From the NCBI GenBank assembly GCA_031283565.1, contig JAITBM010000034.1, positions 1 through 18,588 of the forward strand: DNA of 18,588 bases, in the 5' to 3' direction. Shown here in pieces: positions 6,936 to 13,615 of this stretch (position 1 is its first letter; each line of letters starts with the position of its first letter). The translations under genes and the position numbers were made by a program. The notes beneath the pieces were generated by a model. The model searched no databases, was not told the DNA's origin, and saw nothing but the letters and a program-made list of their open reading frames with translations. Origin of the DNA: Rickettsiales bacterium (GTDB lineage: Bacteria > Pseudomonadota > Alphaproteobacteria > Rs-D84).

Positions 6936-9900
6936 ATGACAAAATATTACCCGAATGTGCCGGCAAAGCCGGACTTTGTGAAAATCGAGCGCGAAATGCT
7001 GGCCTATTGGGCCGCGAACGACATATTTGAGAAGACCATCGCGCGGCGCGACAGAGCAGGCGAATATGTATTTTACGACGGGCCCGCATTCGGAAACGGA
7101 CTGCCACATTACGGACATATCTTGACATCCTATGTGAAGGACCTCAAGCCGCGCTATGAAACCATGCGAGGAAAAAAAGTCCGCCGCAACATCGGATGGG
7201 ACTGCCACGGATTGCCCGCCGAACTGGATGCGCAAAAGCACCTTGGCATTTCCGGCCGGGGCGAGATAGAAGAATTTGGAATAAAAGAATTCAACGAAGC
7301 CTGCCGCGGCCGAGTTCAGATGTATGTATCCGAATGGGAAAAGATTCTGACACGCATGGGCCGATGGATCGAATTTGACAAGACCTACCGCACCATGGAC
7401 GCATCATACACCGAAAGCGTGATTTGGGCCTTTAAGCAACTTTATGAAAAAGGCCTGATTTATGAGGGGGTTTATTCCATCTGGTATTCATATGGCGCGG
7501 AATCCACGGTCTCGAACTCCGAAACGCGGCAGGATGACTGTTATCACGAACGCGAGGATTCAGCCGTCACCGTAATGTTCGAACTTCGCGAGCCTATATC
7601 GGGGGCGCAATCCTATTTGCTGGCGTGGACTACCACGCCATGGACTTTGACAGCGAACTTTGCCTTGTGCGTAGGAGGCGACATAGACTACGCTGTAATG
7701 GAGCAGGGCGGACGGCATTACATAATCGCCGACGCCGCGCGCGAGCGGTACAAGCATCAATTGGCAGACGCAAAATTCGTAAGAATGATGAAAGGGCGAG
7801 ACTTGGTCGGGAAGACTTATGCTCCGCTGTTCGACTTCTTTGCCGATACGCCGGGAGCGTTCCGTATAGTGTCTGCCGATTATATAACTACAGAGGACGG
7901 AACCGGAATTGTTCATATCGCACCGTTTGGAGAAGAAGATCTGGAAGTCATGGAGCGGGAGGCCATCCTATGGCGGGCCCCCGTCGACCAAAAAGGGCGG
8001 TTCACCAAGCAAGTCGGAAAATACGAGGGGCTGCTGGTGTTCGATGCCATAGACCCTATCATAGCCGACCTAAAAGCCGCCGGGGTTCTTGTGAAAAAAG
8101 AGCAGTACCGGCACATGTATCCGCATTGCTGGCGCACGGGAGTGCCGCTGATAAGCATGCCGCTTTCAAGCTGGTATGTCGATGTGCCGCGCCTACGCGC
8201 CGACATGGTGCGGCTGAACAAGAAAATCGACTGGATTCCCATGCATATTCGGAACGGACAGATGGGAAAATGGCTGGAAAACGCAAGACCGTGGGCTATT
8301 TCGCGCTCAAGGTTTTGGGGTGCGCCGATTCCGGTATGGAAGTCCGAAAACCCCGCATATCCGCGAATGGACATTTATGGAAGCATCGCGGAATTAGAGC
8401 GGGACTTTGGGGTAAAAATCACTGATTTCCACCGCCCCGCAATCGACGCGCTTGTGCGGAAAAATCCCGACGACCCGACCGGAAAATCCATGATGAGGCG
8501 GGTTCCGGATGTGCTGGACTGCTGGTTCGAATCGGGCGCCATGCCGTTCGCGTCGATTCATTACCCCTTTGAAAACAAAGATTGGTTCGATGCGCATTTT
8601 CCGTCCGACTTCATTGTGGAATACATTGCGCAGACGCGCGGCTGGTTCTATAACATGATGGTTCTTTCGACCGCGCTGTTTGGCAAAGCGCCTTTCAGGG
8701 CAGCTGTATGCCATGGGGTCGTTGTCGATTCTGAGGGAAAAAAGCTGTCGAAATCCAAGCGCAATTATCCAGACCCTATGGAAATTATCGAAACGCTCGG
8801 AAGCGACAGCCTGCGCTGGTTTCTGATGTCTTCACCGATACTCTCAGGCGGGAATCTTTCCATAGAAAAAGACGGCGGGGATATCGCCAAGGCCGCCGGG
8901 CAGGTGCTTGCCCCGCTGTGGAACGCATTTTATTTCTTCAGTGTCTATGCGAATGCCGAAGGTGTCCGAGCCAAGGAAACCAATGATGCAAGCGATGCAT
9001 TGGATCGGTACATCCTGTCGAAGCTGCGGACCATGGTGCTGAACGCGCAGGAGCTACTGGATAAAAATCATATCAGCGAGGCCGCGCCTCTTTTCTCCGA
9101 ATTCATGGAAACGCTGAACAACTGGTATGTGCGCCGTAGTCGCGCGAGGTTCTGGGATGGCAAGGATCAATCGGCGTTTGACACGCTTTATACTGTATTG
9201 TGCATTCTATGCAGGGCGCTCGCGCCGTATCTTCCAATGACCGCAGACTATATTTTCCGCGCTTTGACGGGCAGAGAATCCGTTCATCTAGAGGATTGGC
9301 CGAATGTGTCCGCCATAGCCGCCGATCCAGATCTCGAAGAAAAAATGGACAAGGTCCGATCCATTATAGCGGTTGGAAAACTTTTGCGCGAAAGCCGCGG
9401 CCTGCGGAACCGGATGCCGCTCAAATCTTTGGAAATAGCAGGCTGGAACGATCCCGAATTTGACGGGATCATACGCGGCGAGCTGAATGTAAAGGAAGTG
9501 CGCCATGCGACCGATGTCTCCGGCGTCGCGGAAAAATTCATATATCTGCTGACACCAAAAATCGGAGCTAGGCTTGGCGCCAGGCTTGCACAGATCATTC
9601 CTGCATCGAAAGAAACAGGGTTCGATCCAGCCGCATGGGGAATTGCACCCGACGAATACGAATGCCGCCTGAAAGTCAAAGACGGAATCGCGGGAGCGGC
9701 TCTGCCAGACAACACAGCCGTAGTGGCGCTGAATACCGAAATAACGCCAGAACTTGTGATCGAAGGGCTGGCCAACGACGCCCTGCGGTTCATCCAAGAC
9801 GGGCGCAAGGCCATGGAGTTATCCGTTTCGGATCGTATAATCCTGTCCGTCGCGGGCGCCCGCGAAACCGTCATGGCGGTCCGCGCCCACGAGGCGCGTA

Positions 9901-10013
9901 TCATGGCAGACTCTTTGGCTGAAAAAATCGAATATGCGGACAGGCCTTTGGATCTGGCTGGAGAAATTGAGGGCAGGGCGTTTTCAATCAGCATAAAGCG
10001 CAGCGCGGCATGA
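6936..10013 (+). CDS. ileS: Isoleucyl-tRNA synthetase, eukaryote-like type (IleS2)
   Basis: A class I synthetase of 1025 residues that charges tRNA-Ile with isoleucine. The HIGH motif is P-HYGH at residues 57-61, followed by the type-specific GWDCHGLPAE. The WTTTPWTL editing-domain motif and DCWFESGAMPFA are present. The KMSKS motif is KLSKS at residues 603-607, within GKKLSKSKRNYPDP. The N-terminus (YYPNVPAKPDFVKIEREMLA) and these motifs match the Rickettsia/eukaryote-like group rather than the E. coli type. That group is known for low sensitivity to mupirocin. ATG 6936 has AAGGTG 5 nt upstream. The stop codon overlaps the nth start as ATGA, so the two genes form one transcript and are probably translationally coupled. 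Confidence 0.97.
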   Translation: MTKYYPNVPAKPDFVKIEREMLAYWAANDIFEKTIARRDRAGEYVFYDGPAFGNGLPHYGHILTSYVKDLKPRYETMRGKKVRRNIGWDCHGLPAELDAQKHLGISGRGEIEEFGIKEFNEACRGRVQMYVSEWEKILTRMGRWIEFDKTYRTMDASYTESVIWAFKQLYEKGLIYEGVYSIWYSYGAESTVSNSETRQDDCYHEREDSAVTVMFELREPISGAQSYLLAWTTTPWTLTANFALCVGGDIDYAVMEQGGRHYIIADAARERYKHQLADAKFVRMMKGRDLVGKTYAPLFDFFADTPGAFRIVSADYITTEDGTGIVHIAPFGEEDLEVMEREAILWRAPVDQKGRFTKQVGKYEGLLVFDAIDPIIADLKAAGVLVKKEQYRHMYPHCWRTGVPLISMPLSSWYVDVPRLRADMVRLNKKIDWIPMHIRNGQMGKWLENARPWAISRSRFWGAPIPVWKSENPAYPRMDIYGSIAELERDFGVKITDFHRPAIDALVRKNPDDPTGKSMMRRVPDVLDCWFESGAMPFASIHYPFENKDWFDAHFPSDFIVEYIAQTRGWFYNMMVLSTALFGKAPFRAAVCHGVVVDSEGKKLSKSKRNYPDPMEIIETLGSDSLRWFLMSSPILSGGNLSIEKDGGDIAKAAGQVLAPLWNAFYFFSVYANAEGVRAKETNDASDALDRYILSKLRTMVLNAQELLDKNHISEAAPLFSEFMETLNNWYVRRSRARFWDGKDQSAFDTLYTVLCILCRALAPYLPMTADYIFRALTGRESVHLEDWPNVSAIAADPDLEEKMDKVRSIIAVGKLLRESRGLRNRMPLKSLEIAGWNDPEFDGIIRGELNVKEVRHATDVSGVAEKFIYLLTPKIGARLGARLAQIIPASKETGFDPAAWGIAPDEYECRLKVKDGIAGAALPDNTAVVALNTEITPELVIEGLANDALRFIQDGRKAMELSVSDRIILSVAGARETVMAVRAHEARIMADSLAEKIEYADRPLDLAGEIEGRAFSISIKRSAA

Positions 10014-10699
10014 TGCAGCCTGGAAAATATTTCAACGCAATATGGAAGCAGTTCGGCGCAGACTGCCTGACCGAGCTATATCATACCAATGAATTCACCT
10101 TGGCGGTCGCGGTCATTCTGTCTGCCCAGGCCACGGACAAACACGTGAACACCGTGACACCCGGCTTGTTCGCCGTTGCGGATACGCCGGCAAAAATGAC
10201 AAATTTAGGAATCGCGGAATTAAAAGAGTTTATAAAATCAATATCTTTTTTCAACAACAAGGCGAAGAATATCATCGCATTATCGGAAATTCTGACGGGT
10301 TCCGGGGACTGCTATTATGAAAATAGCGCGGAGCAGAGCTGTTCGAACTGGCGGTTTCCAGCAAAATATCACTCGCGGGATGCTTTGATGATGCTGCCGG
10401 GAATAGGGCAGAAGACCGCCAACGTGGTATCGAATATCCTTTGGGGGGCACCGAATATCGGAGTGGATACGCACTTGTTTCGCCTGTCGCACCGATTCGG
10501 ATGGGCAGACGGGGCGGACGACACGCCGGAAAAAGTGGAGTCGAAACTTTTGGCGCGTATTCCGAAAAAATATCACGCTATTGCGAATCATGCCATGGTC
10601 ATGCATGGACGCTACATTTGCAAGGCTTTGCGCCCGGATTGCGGAAATTGCCCCGTGGCGCTTTTATGCGATTCAAAAGATAAAAAATTGGAGGCCTGA
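10010..10699 (+). CDS. nth: Endonuclease III, base-excision repair glycosylase/lyase
   Basis: Nth removes oxidised pyrimidines and cuts the abasic site. The 229-residue protein shows ILSAQATDKHVN (37-47), the helix-hairpin-helix LPGIGQKTANVV with catalytic Lys135, VDTHLFRLSHRFG with catalytic Asp153, and the 4Fe-4S ligands C204-x6-C211-x2-C214-x5-C220. Both catalytic residues sit about 15 positions later than in the E. coli enzyme because of an extra loop around residues 97-118 that itself carries two cysteines. The start at 10010 overlaps the ileS stop (ATGA); a second ATG follows at once at 10013. No Shine-Dalgarno sequence is visible, so coupling is likely. The last codons (10689-10699) overlap the 3' end of tRNA-Cys on the other strand. 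Confidence 0.95.
   Translation: MMQPGKYFNAIWKQFGADCLTELYHTNEFTLAVAVILSAQATDKHVNTVTPGLFAVADTPAKMTNLGIAELKEFIKSISFFNNKAKNIIALSEILTGSGDCYYENSAEQSCSNWRFPAKYHSRDALMMLPGIGQKTANVVSNILWGAPNIGVDTHLFRLSHRFGWADGADDTPEKVESKLLARIPKKYHAIANHAMVMHGRYICKALRPDCGNCPVALLCDSKDKKLEA
10682..10687 (-). terminator. T-tract ending tRNA-Cys transcription
   Basis: On the minus strand six T residues begin one base after the encoded CCA, so the acceptor/T-arm of the tRNA plus this U-tract could act as its terminator. The tract is also two Lys codons of nth. Confidence 0.45.
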
Positions 10700-10762
10700 G
10701 TCGGAATCGAACCGGCATAAACGGATTTGCAGTCCGGCGCATAACCATTCTGCCATCAAGCC
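10689..10762 (-). tRNA. tRNA-Cys (anticodon GCA)
   Basis: The minus strand folds as a 74-nt cloverleaf with encoded CCA. The acceptor stem GGCTTGA pairs with TCAGGCC (one G-T pair). The discriminator is T, as required for Cys identity. The anticodon loop is CTGCAAA with GCA, and the T-loop is TTCGATT. Weak points: a C-T at the top of the anticodon stem (27-43) and a C-A in the T-stem (50-64), neither enough to reject it. It is a stand-alone gene, opposite to nth (overlapping by 11 nt) and divergent from queH. Two Cys-rich proteins (38 and 34 Cys) lie in the same window, but I infer no functional link. Confidence 0.95.
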
Positions 10763-10770
10763 TTGGCGTC

Positions 10771-10799
10771 ATTTTACACCGGCAAATCTTGATTTGCAA
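10771..10799 (-). promoter_or_regulatory. tRNA-Cys promoter
   Basis: TTGCAA (10799-10794), a 17-nt spacer and TAAAAT (10776-10771) on the minus strand; only 8 nt then precede the mature 5' end, so the primary transcript would have almost no 5' extension. Confidence 0.6.
10782..10797. promoter_or_regulatory. Palindromic operator-like site between tRNA-Cys and queH
   Basis: GCAAATC-tt-GATTTGC is a perfect 7-bp dyad with a 2-bp centre. It covers most of both predicted -35 elements (queH TTGATT at 10789-10794, tRNA-Cys TTGCAA at 10799-10794). A dimeric regulator here could affect both genes. It could also be chance. Confidence 0.4.
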
Positions 10800-10816
10800 A
10801 CAAAATCTATTATAAT
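10789..10816 (+). promoter_or_regulatory. queH promoter, leaderless
   Basis: TTGATT (10789-10794), a 16-nt spacer and a perfect TATAAT (10811-10816); the queH ATG follows after 8 nt with no Shine-Dalgarno sequence. Confidence 0.65.
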
Positions 10817-10824
10817 CAGATAAA

Positions 10825-11382
10825 ATGGACAAAGGATCGTTGCTTTTGATGTCATGTTGCGCGCCATGTTCGGCGGACGCGATTAAAAAGCTGAAATCCG
10901 AAGGGCGGGATTTCTCCGTATTGTTCTATAACCCTAATATTTTCCCGCAGGAAGAATATGGCAGACGGCTGGCTGAACAGAGGGTTCTGTGCGAAAAACA
11001 CGGCGCAAAAATAACGGCCGGTCCGTGGAATCACAAGGCCTGGCTGACAAACATGCAAGGATTAGAGCGAGAGCCGGAGCGTGGCGCAAGGTGCGCAAAA
11101 TGCTTTGCATTGAGGGCGGCGTTCGGCATCAAGTTTGCACGAGAATACGGATTCCCTGCGGTAGCCTCGGTATTCGGAACCAGTCCGCACAAGGATCAGG
11201 GGCAGGTCGATGCCGCGTTCAGAATCGGCCCCTCCGGATTGTACGACAACCGTAGATTCGGATATTTGCCGGAGGGCTGGATGTATCGGCAAAAGTATTG
11301 CGGTTGTGAATTTTCAGAGACTTTTAATGCCGGCAATAAATCTATTGCGAACAAAAACAACCGGGACGGACATGAAAACTGA
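10825..11382 (+). CDS. queH: Epoxyqueuosine reductase QueH
   Basis: QueH (DUF208) catalyses the last step of queuosine synthesis, reducing epoxyqueuosine in tRNAs with GUN anticodons; it is unrelated to the cobalamin enzyme QueG. The 185-residue protein has the family's cysteine pairs: SCCAPC (C11, C12, C15), GARCAKC (C90, C93) and YCGCEFS (C159, C161), which supply the Fe-S and iron ligands. FYNPNIFPQEEYGRR and the GTSPHKDQGQ segment also match. ATG 10825 is 8 nt after TATAAT, so the message is probably leaderless. The 3' end overlaps the next gene by 11 nt. QueH does not need cobalamin and is common in organisms with anaerobic or reduced lifestyles. Confidence 0.9.
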   Translation: MDKGSLLLMSCCAPCSADAIKKLKSEGRDFSVLFYNPNIFPQEEYGRRLAEQRVLCEKHGAKITAGPWNHKAWLTNMQGLEREPERGARCAKCFALRAAFGIKFAREYGFPAVASVFGTSPHKDQGQVDAAFRIGPSGLYDNRRFGYLPEGWMYRQKYCGCEFSETFNAGNKSIANKNNRDGHEN

Positions 11383-11674
11383 AAAAAGAGATACGCGTCC
11401 GATGTTCTTGGGGCCGGCAATAAATCGTTTTTTGATAAAAATCGGAGCGACCATGTCCGACGGCGATTTAGCGGACAATTGGAATGAAATATCCGCCGGA
11501 CTGCCTAAATCGAAACTGGCGAAATTGTCGTGTGGAAAAAAAAACCGGACGGTGAGGATTGTGGTCGAAAATCCGGCCGAACGGCTGACGCTTTCCTACG
11601 CGGCCCCAGAGCTGATCCGGCGAATCAACGCCTACTTCGGATATGACGCCGTGACGAAAGTGGCAATCCGATAA
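11372..11674 (+). CDS. DUF721 protein, DciA-type helicase-loader candidate
   Basis: A 100-residue protein of the DUF721/DciA type. DciA proteins help load the replicative helicase DnaB in bacteria that lack DnaC or DnaI. The most telling part is the C-terminus, APELIRRINAYFGYDAVTKV (about residues 76-95), which matches the family's conserved 'lIeriNaffGy..V' block; upstream, RFLIKIGATMSDGDLADNWNEI fits the usual N-terminal helices. It is shorter than typical alphaproteobacterial members, which often have an extended tail. The ATG at 11372 lies within the end of queH (11-nt overlap, different frame), so it is probably co-transcribed and coupled. A longer frame upstream lies entirely inside queH and is rejected as the start. 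Neighbouring dnaG fits the replication theme but is not in the same operon. Confidence 0.72.
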   Translation: MKTEKRDTRPMFLGPAINRFLIKIGATMSDGDLADNWNEISAGLPKSKLAKLSCGKKNRTVRIVVENPAERLTLSYAAPELIRRINAYFGYDAVTKVAIR

Positions 11675-11699
11675 AAAGCGCAATTTAATTACTTTGCGC
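11673..11699 (-). terminator. Terminator of the SufD-like gene
   Basis: On the minus strand GCGCAA (11699-11694) pairs with TTGCGC (11683-11678) and is followed by TTTTT. The T-tract touches the dciA stop codon. A competing 7-bp stem, TTGCGCG (11694-11700) with CGCGCAA (11712-11718), shares one arm, so two alternative hairpins are possible in this convergent gap. Confidence 0.55.
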
Positions 11700-11738
11700 G
11701 GACGGCTACGGCGCGCAATTATGATATTGAAGAAAATG

Positions 11739-12395
11739 CTATGCCTCGCCCATAAAGACCCGTTCCAACAGCGATTCGGCCTGCGGACCGGATAAGCCCG
11801 CCGTTTCAAGATACTGCATTTCTGGTTCTCCAGGACTATAAATATACGCGCCGTGCCGCGCGTCCAGCGGCGCCGACGATATGCGCTGGGCCGGAGACAT
11901 TTTTAGCGCAAGCGCCTTGGGACTAAGAAGAGCGGCAAAGTTTATATCCGACTTCGCGCCCTTCACGCCCATAGCTATGTTGGCGACGCCGGAAAGATCG
12001 CTGGACGATCCGGAGCCGGCAACGATCCGGGCAGCGCAGTTTATTTCCGTATCGTCCGCATTGTTGTTCCCTTCGACCGTCAAAGTAAAAATTCCGGCGT
12101 TTTTGCAAAAAACTAAGCCGTCGAAAAATGCGCCACGTTCGCTCGCGTCTATTATTATATGCAAATCAGCCGAATCCGAAACTTCCAGACGTGCGGTTAA
12201 AAAGACCTTTTGCGGGTCGGCCGCTATGCGCCATTCCACGGATCCAGAGATCCTGCCCACGTGCATTATGTGCAGCGGCAGGTTGGCTCCGCCGGACTCA
12301 TCCGAAAGCTCGGGGGCAAAAAGCCCGTTCCGATAAACCCGGGTCCGTGCATGAAATGTCCGCATGTTCTTGAAAAAGTCAAAAAGATATGTCAT
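11739..12395 (-). CDS. Minimal SufD/SufB-family Fe-S assembly protein
   Basis: A 218-residue protein whose C-terminal half matches the SufB/SufD beta-helix core. GAKSDINFAALLSPKALAL (about 146-164) corresponds to the family's 'GAqkTda.q.n..LLLs..A' strand region. LDARHGAYIYSPGEPEMQYL (about 177-196) corresponds to 'DVkcsHGAtvG.ld.e.lFYL', and LSGPQAESLLERVF to the closing 'A..lLi.gF'. His181 aligns with the conserved SufD histidine thought to help assemble the nascent cluster. Normal SufD proteins are about 420 residues, so the N-terminal half is missing, with no trace of it nearby. It stands alone, without sufB, sufC or sufS. The start at 12395 is chosen because TATAAT lies 9 nt upstream; M11 (12365) is an alternative. 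Ends in TAG. Family assignment is fairly sure; retained activity is inference. Confidence 0.72.
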   Translation of the reverse strand: MTYLFDFFKNMRTFHARTRVYRNGLFAPELSDESGGANLPLHIMHVGRISGSVEWRIAADPQKVFLTARLEVSDSADLHIIIDASERGAFFDGLVFCKNAGIFTLTVEGNNNADDTEINCAARIVAGSGSSSDLSGVANIAMGVKGAKSDINFAALLSPKALALKMSPAQRISSAPLDARHGAYIYSPGEPEMQYLETAGLSGPQAESLLERVFMGEA

Positions 12396-12398
12396 TAT
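12370..12398 (+). promoter_or_regulatory. ychF promoter
   Basis: TTGAAA (12370-12375), a 17-nt spacer and CATTAT (12393-12398). Predicted start near 12405 gives a leader of about 18 nt that contains the ribosome site. The -10 overlaps the start codon of the divergent SufD-like gene. Confidence 0.45.
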
Positions 12399-12404
12399 TC
12401 GTCC

Positions 12405-12433
12405 ATTATAAAGGATAACATCATGGGATTCAA
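12405..12433 (-). promoter_or_regulatory. SufD-like gene promoter, leaderless
   Basis: On the minus strand TTGAAT (12433-12428), a 17-nt spacer and TATAAT (12410-12405); the ATG follows 9 nt later. The -35 lies inside the first codons of ychF. Confidence 0.6.
12410..12415 (+). promoter_or_regulatory. ychF ribosome-binding site
   Basis: AAAGGA, 7 nt before ATG 12423. It fixes the ychF start in a frame that stays open much further upstream. Confidence 0.75.
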
Positions 12434-13499
12434 TTGCGGAATTGTCGGACTTCCGAATATCGGAAAATCAACCATGTTCAATGCCCTGACGGCTACTGTC
12501 GCGGCTGACGTGGCGAATTACCCATTTTGCACCATAGATCCAAACCTCGGCAAGGCGGTCGTACCGGATGAAACTCTGACCGCCATCGCGGAATTTGAAA
12601 AGTCTGCAAAAATAATTCCAGCCCAGCTCGAAATCGTCGATATCGCCGGATTGGTCAGGGGTGCCAGCGCAGGCGAGGGCCTTGGCAACAAATTCCTGTC
12701 CCATATCCAATCGACCGACGCCATCATTCATGTGGTGCGCTGCTTCGAAGATGACGATGTCATTCATGTGAACGGTCGCGTCGATCCGCTGGCCGACATT
12801 GATGCTATAAACACCGAGATCATGCTGGCGGACCTGGAAACTTTGGACAAAGCTATAAAAAACCTGGAAAAGAAAACCCGCGCACAAGATAAAGAGGCCG
12901 CCAAAAATCTTGCCGCAGCCATGAAGATAAAGTGCGGGCTCGAAAACGGAATGCCTGCGAGAGAGAGCGGCGAAATGCTATCCGAACTGAGACTTCTAAG
13001 TGAAAAACCCGTGATCTATGTGTGCAATGTGGACGAGAAATCATCGGCTTTCGGAAATGCATTTTCCCAGTCCGTTTGTGAAAAATATGCAAAAGAGCCG
13101 GTGCTTGTGATCTCATCCAAAATAGAAATGGAGATCGCGCTGATAACGGATGCTGCTGAAAGAAAAATGTTTTTAGACGATTTGGGATTGGAGGAATCGG
13201 GGCTTTCGCAAATAATAAGGACTGGGTACAGGGTGCTCGGGCTCCAGACTTTTTACACCGCCGGACCGAAAGAGGCCCATGCATGGACCGTGCACAAAGG
13301 AACTTTGGCGCCAGAGGCCGCCGGCAAAATCCATTCGGACTTTGAAAAGGGATTCATTCGCGCCGAAATCATTCGGCCAAACGACTGGCTGACGCTTGGA
13401 GGCGAGGCGGCCGTCAAAGCAAAAGGCCTGTGCCGTACCGTCGGACGGGATTACGAAATGCAGGACGGCGATATTGCTAATTTCCTGGTTAGCAGTTAA
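12423..13499 (+). CDS. ychF: Ribosome-associated ATPase YchF (OLA1 family)
   Basis: YchF is an Obg-related P-loop protein that prefers ATP, binds ribosomes and is linked to stress responses and translation control. The 358-residue protein (family about 363) starts with the P-loop GLPNIGKST (9-17), then NYPFCTIDPN, the G3 motif DIAGLVRGAS, and the variant G4 motif NVDE (in YVCNVDEKS) in place of NKxD, which explains ATP preference. The C-terminal TGS domain has LGLQTFYTAGPKEAHAWTV, FEKGFIRAEII and the closing DGDIANFLV. The start is set by AAAGGA 7 nt upstream of ATG 12423. Divergent from the SufD-like gene with interleaved promoters, and followed by a GC-rich terminator. Confidence 0.97.
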   Translation: MGFNCGIVGLPNIGKSTMFNALTATVAADVANYPFCTIDPNLGKAVVPDETLTAIAEFEKSAKIIPAQLEIVDIAGLVRGASAGEGLGNKFLSHIQSTDAIIHVVRCFEDDDVIHVNGRVDPLADIDAINTEIMLADLETLDKAIKNLEKKTRAQDKEAAKNLAAAMKIKCGLENGMPARESGEMLSELRLLSEKPVIYVCNVDEKSSAFGNAFSQSVCEKYAKEPVLVISSKIEMEIALITDAAERKMFLDDLGLEESGLSQIIRTGYRVLGLQTFYTAGPKEAHAWTVHKGTLAPEAAGKIHSDFEKGFIRAEIIRPNDWLTLGGEAAVKAKGLCRTVGRDYEMQDGDIANFLVSS

Positions 13500-13540
13500 T
13501 CCGTTCCGTCATTTATGATCACCATCATAATTTATTTTGT

Positions 13541-13570
13541 CGCGCGGCTTTACCGCGCGTTCGATTTTTC
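13541..13570 (+). terminator. Rho-independent terminator of ychF
   Basis: CGCGCGG (13541-13547) pairs perfectly with CCGCGCG (13553-13559) across a 5-nt loop and is followed by TTCGATTTTT. An AT-rich 7-bp dyad (TTATGAT at 13513-13519 with ATCATAA at 13524-13530) lies just upstream. Confidence 0.75.
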
Positions 13571-13615
13571 TGAATTGGCGATCAAATCGCATAATTAATA
13601 GTGAAAAAGAGCCGG

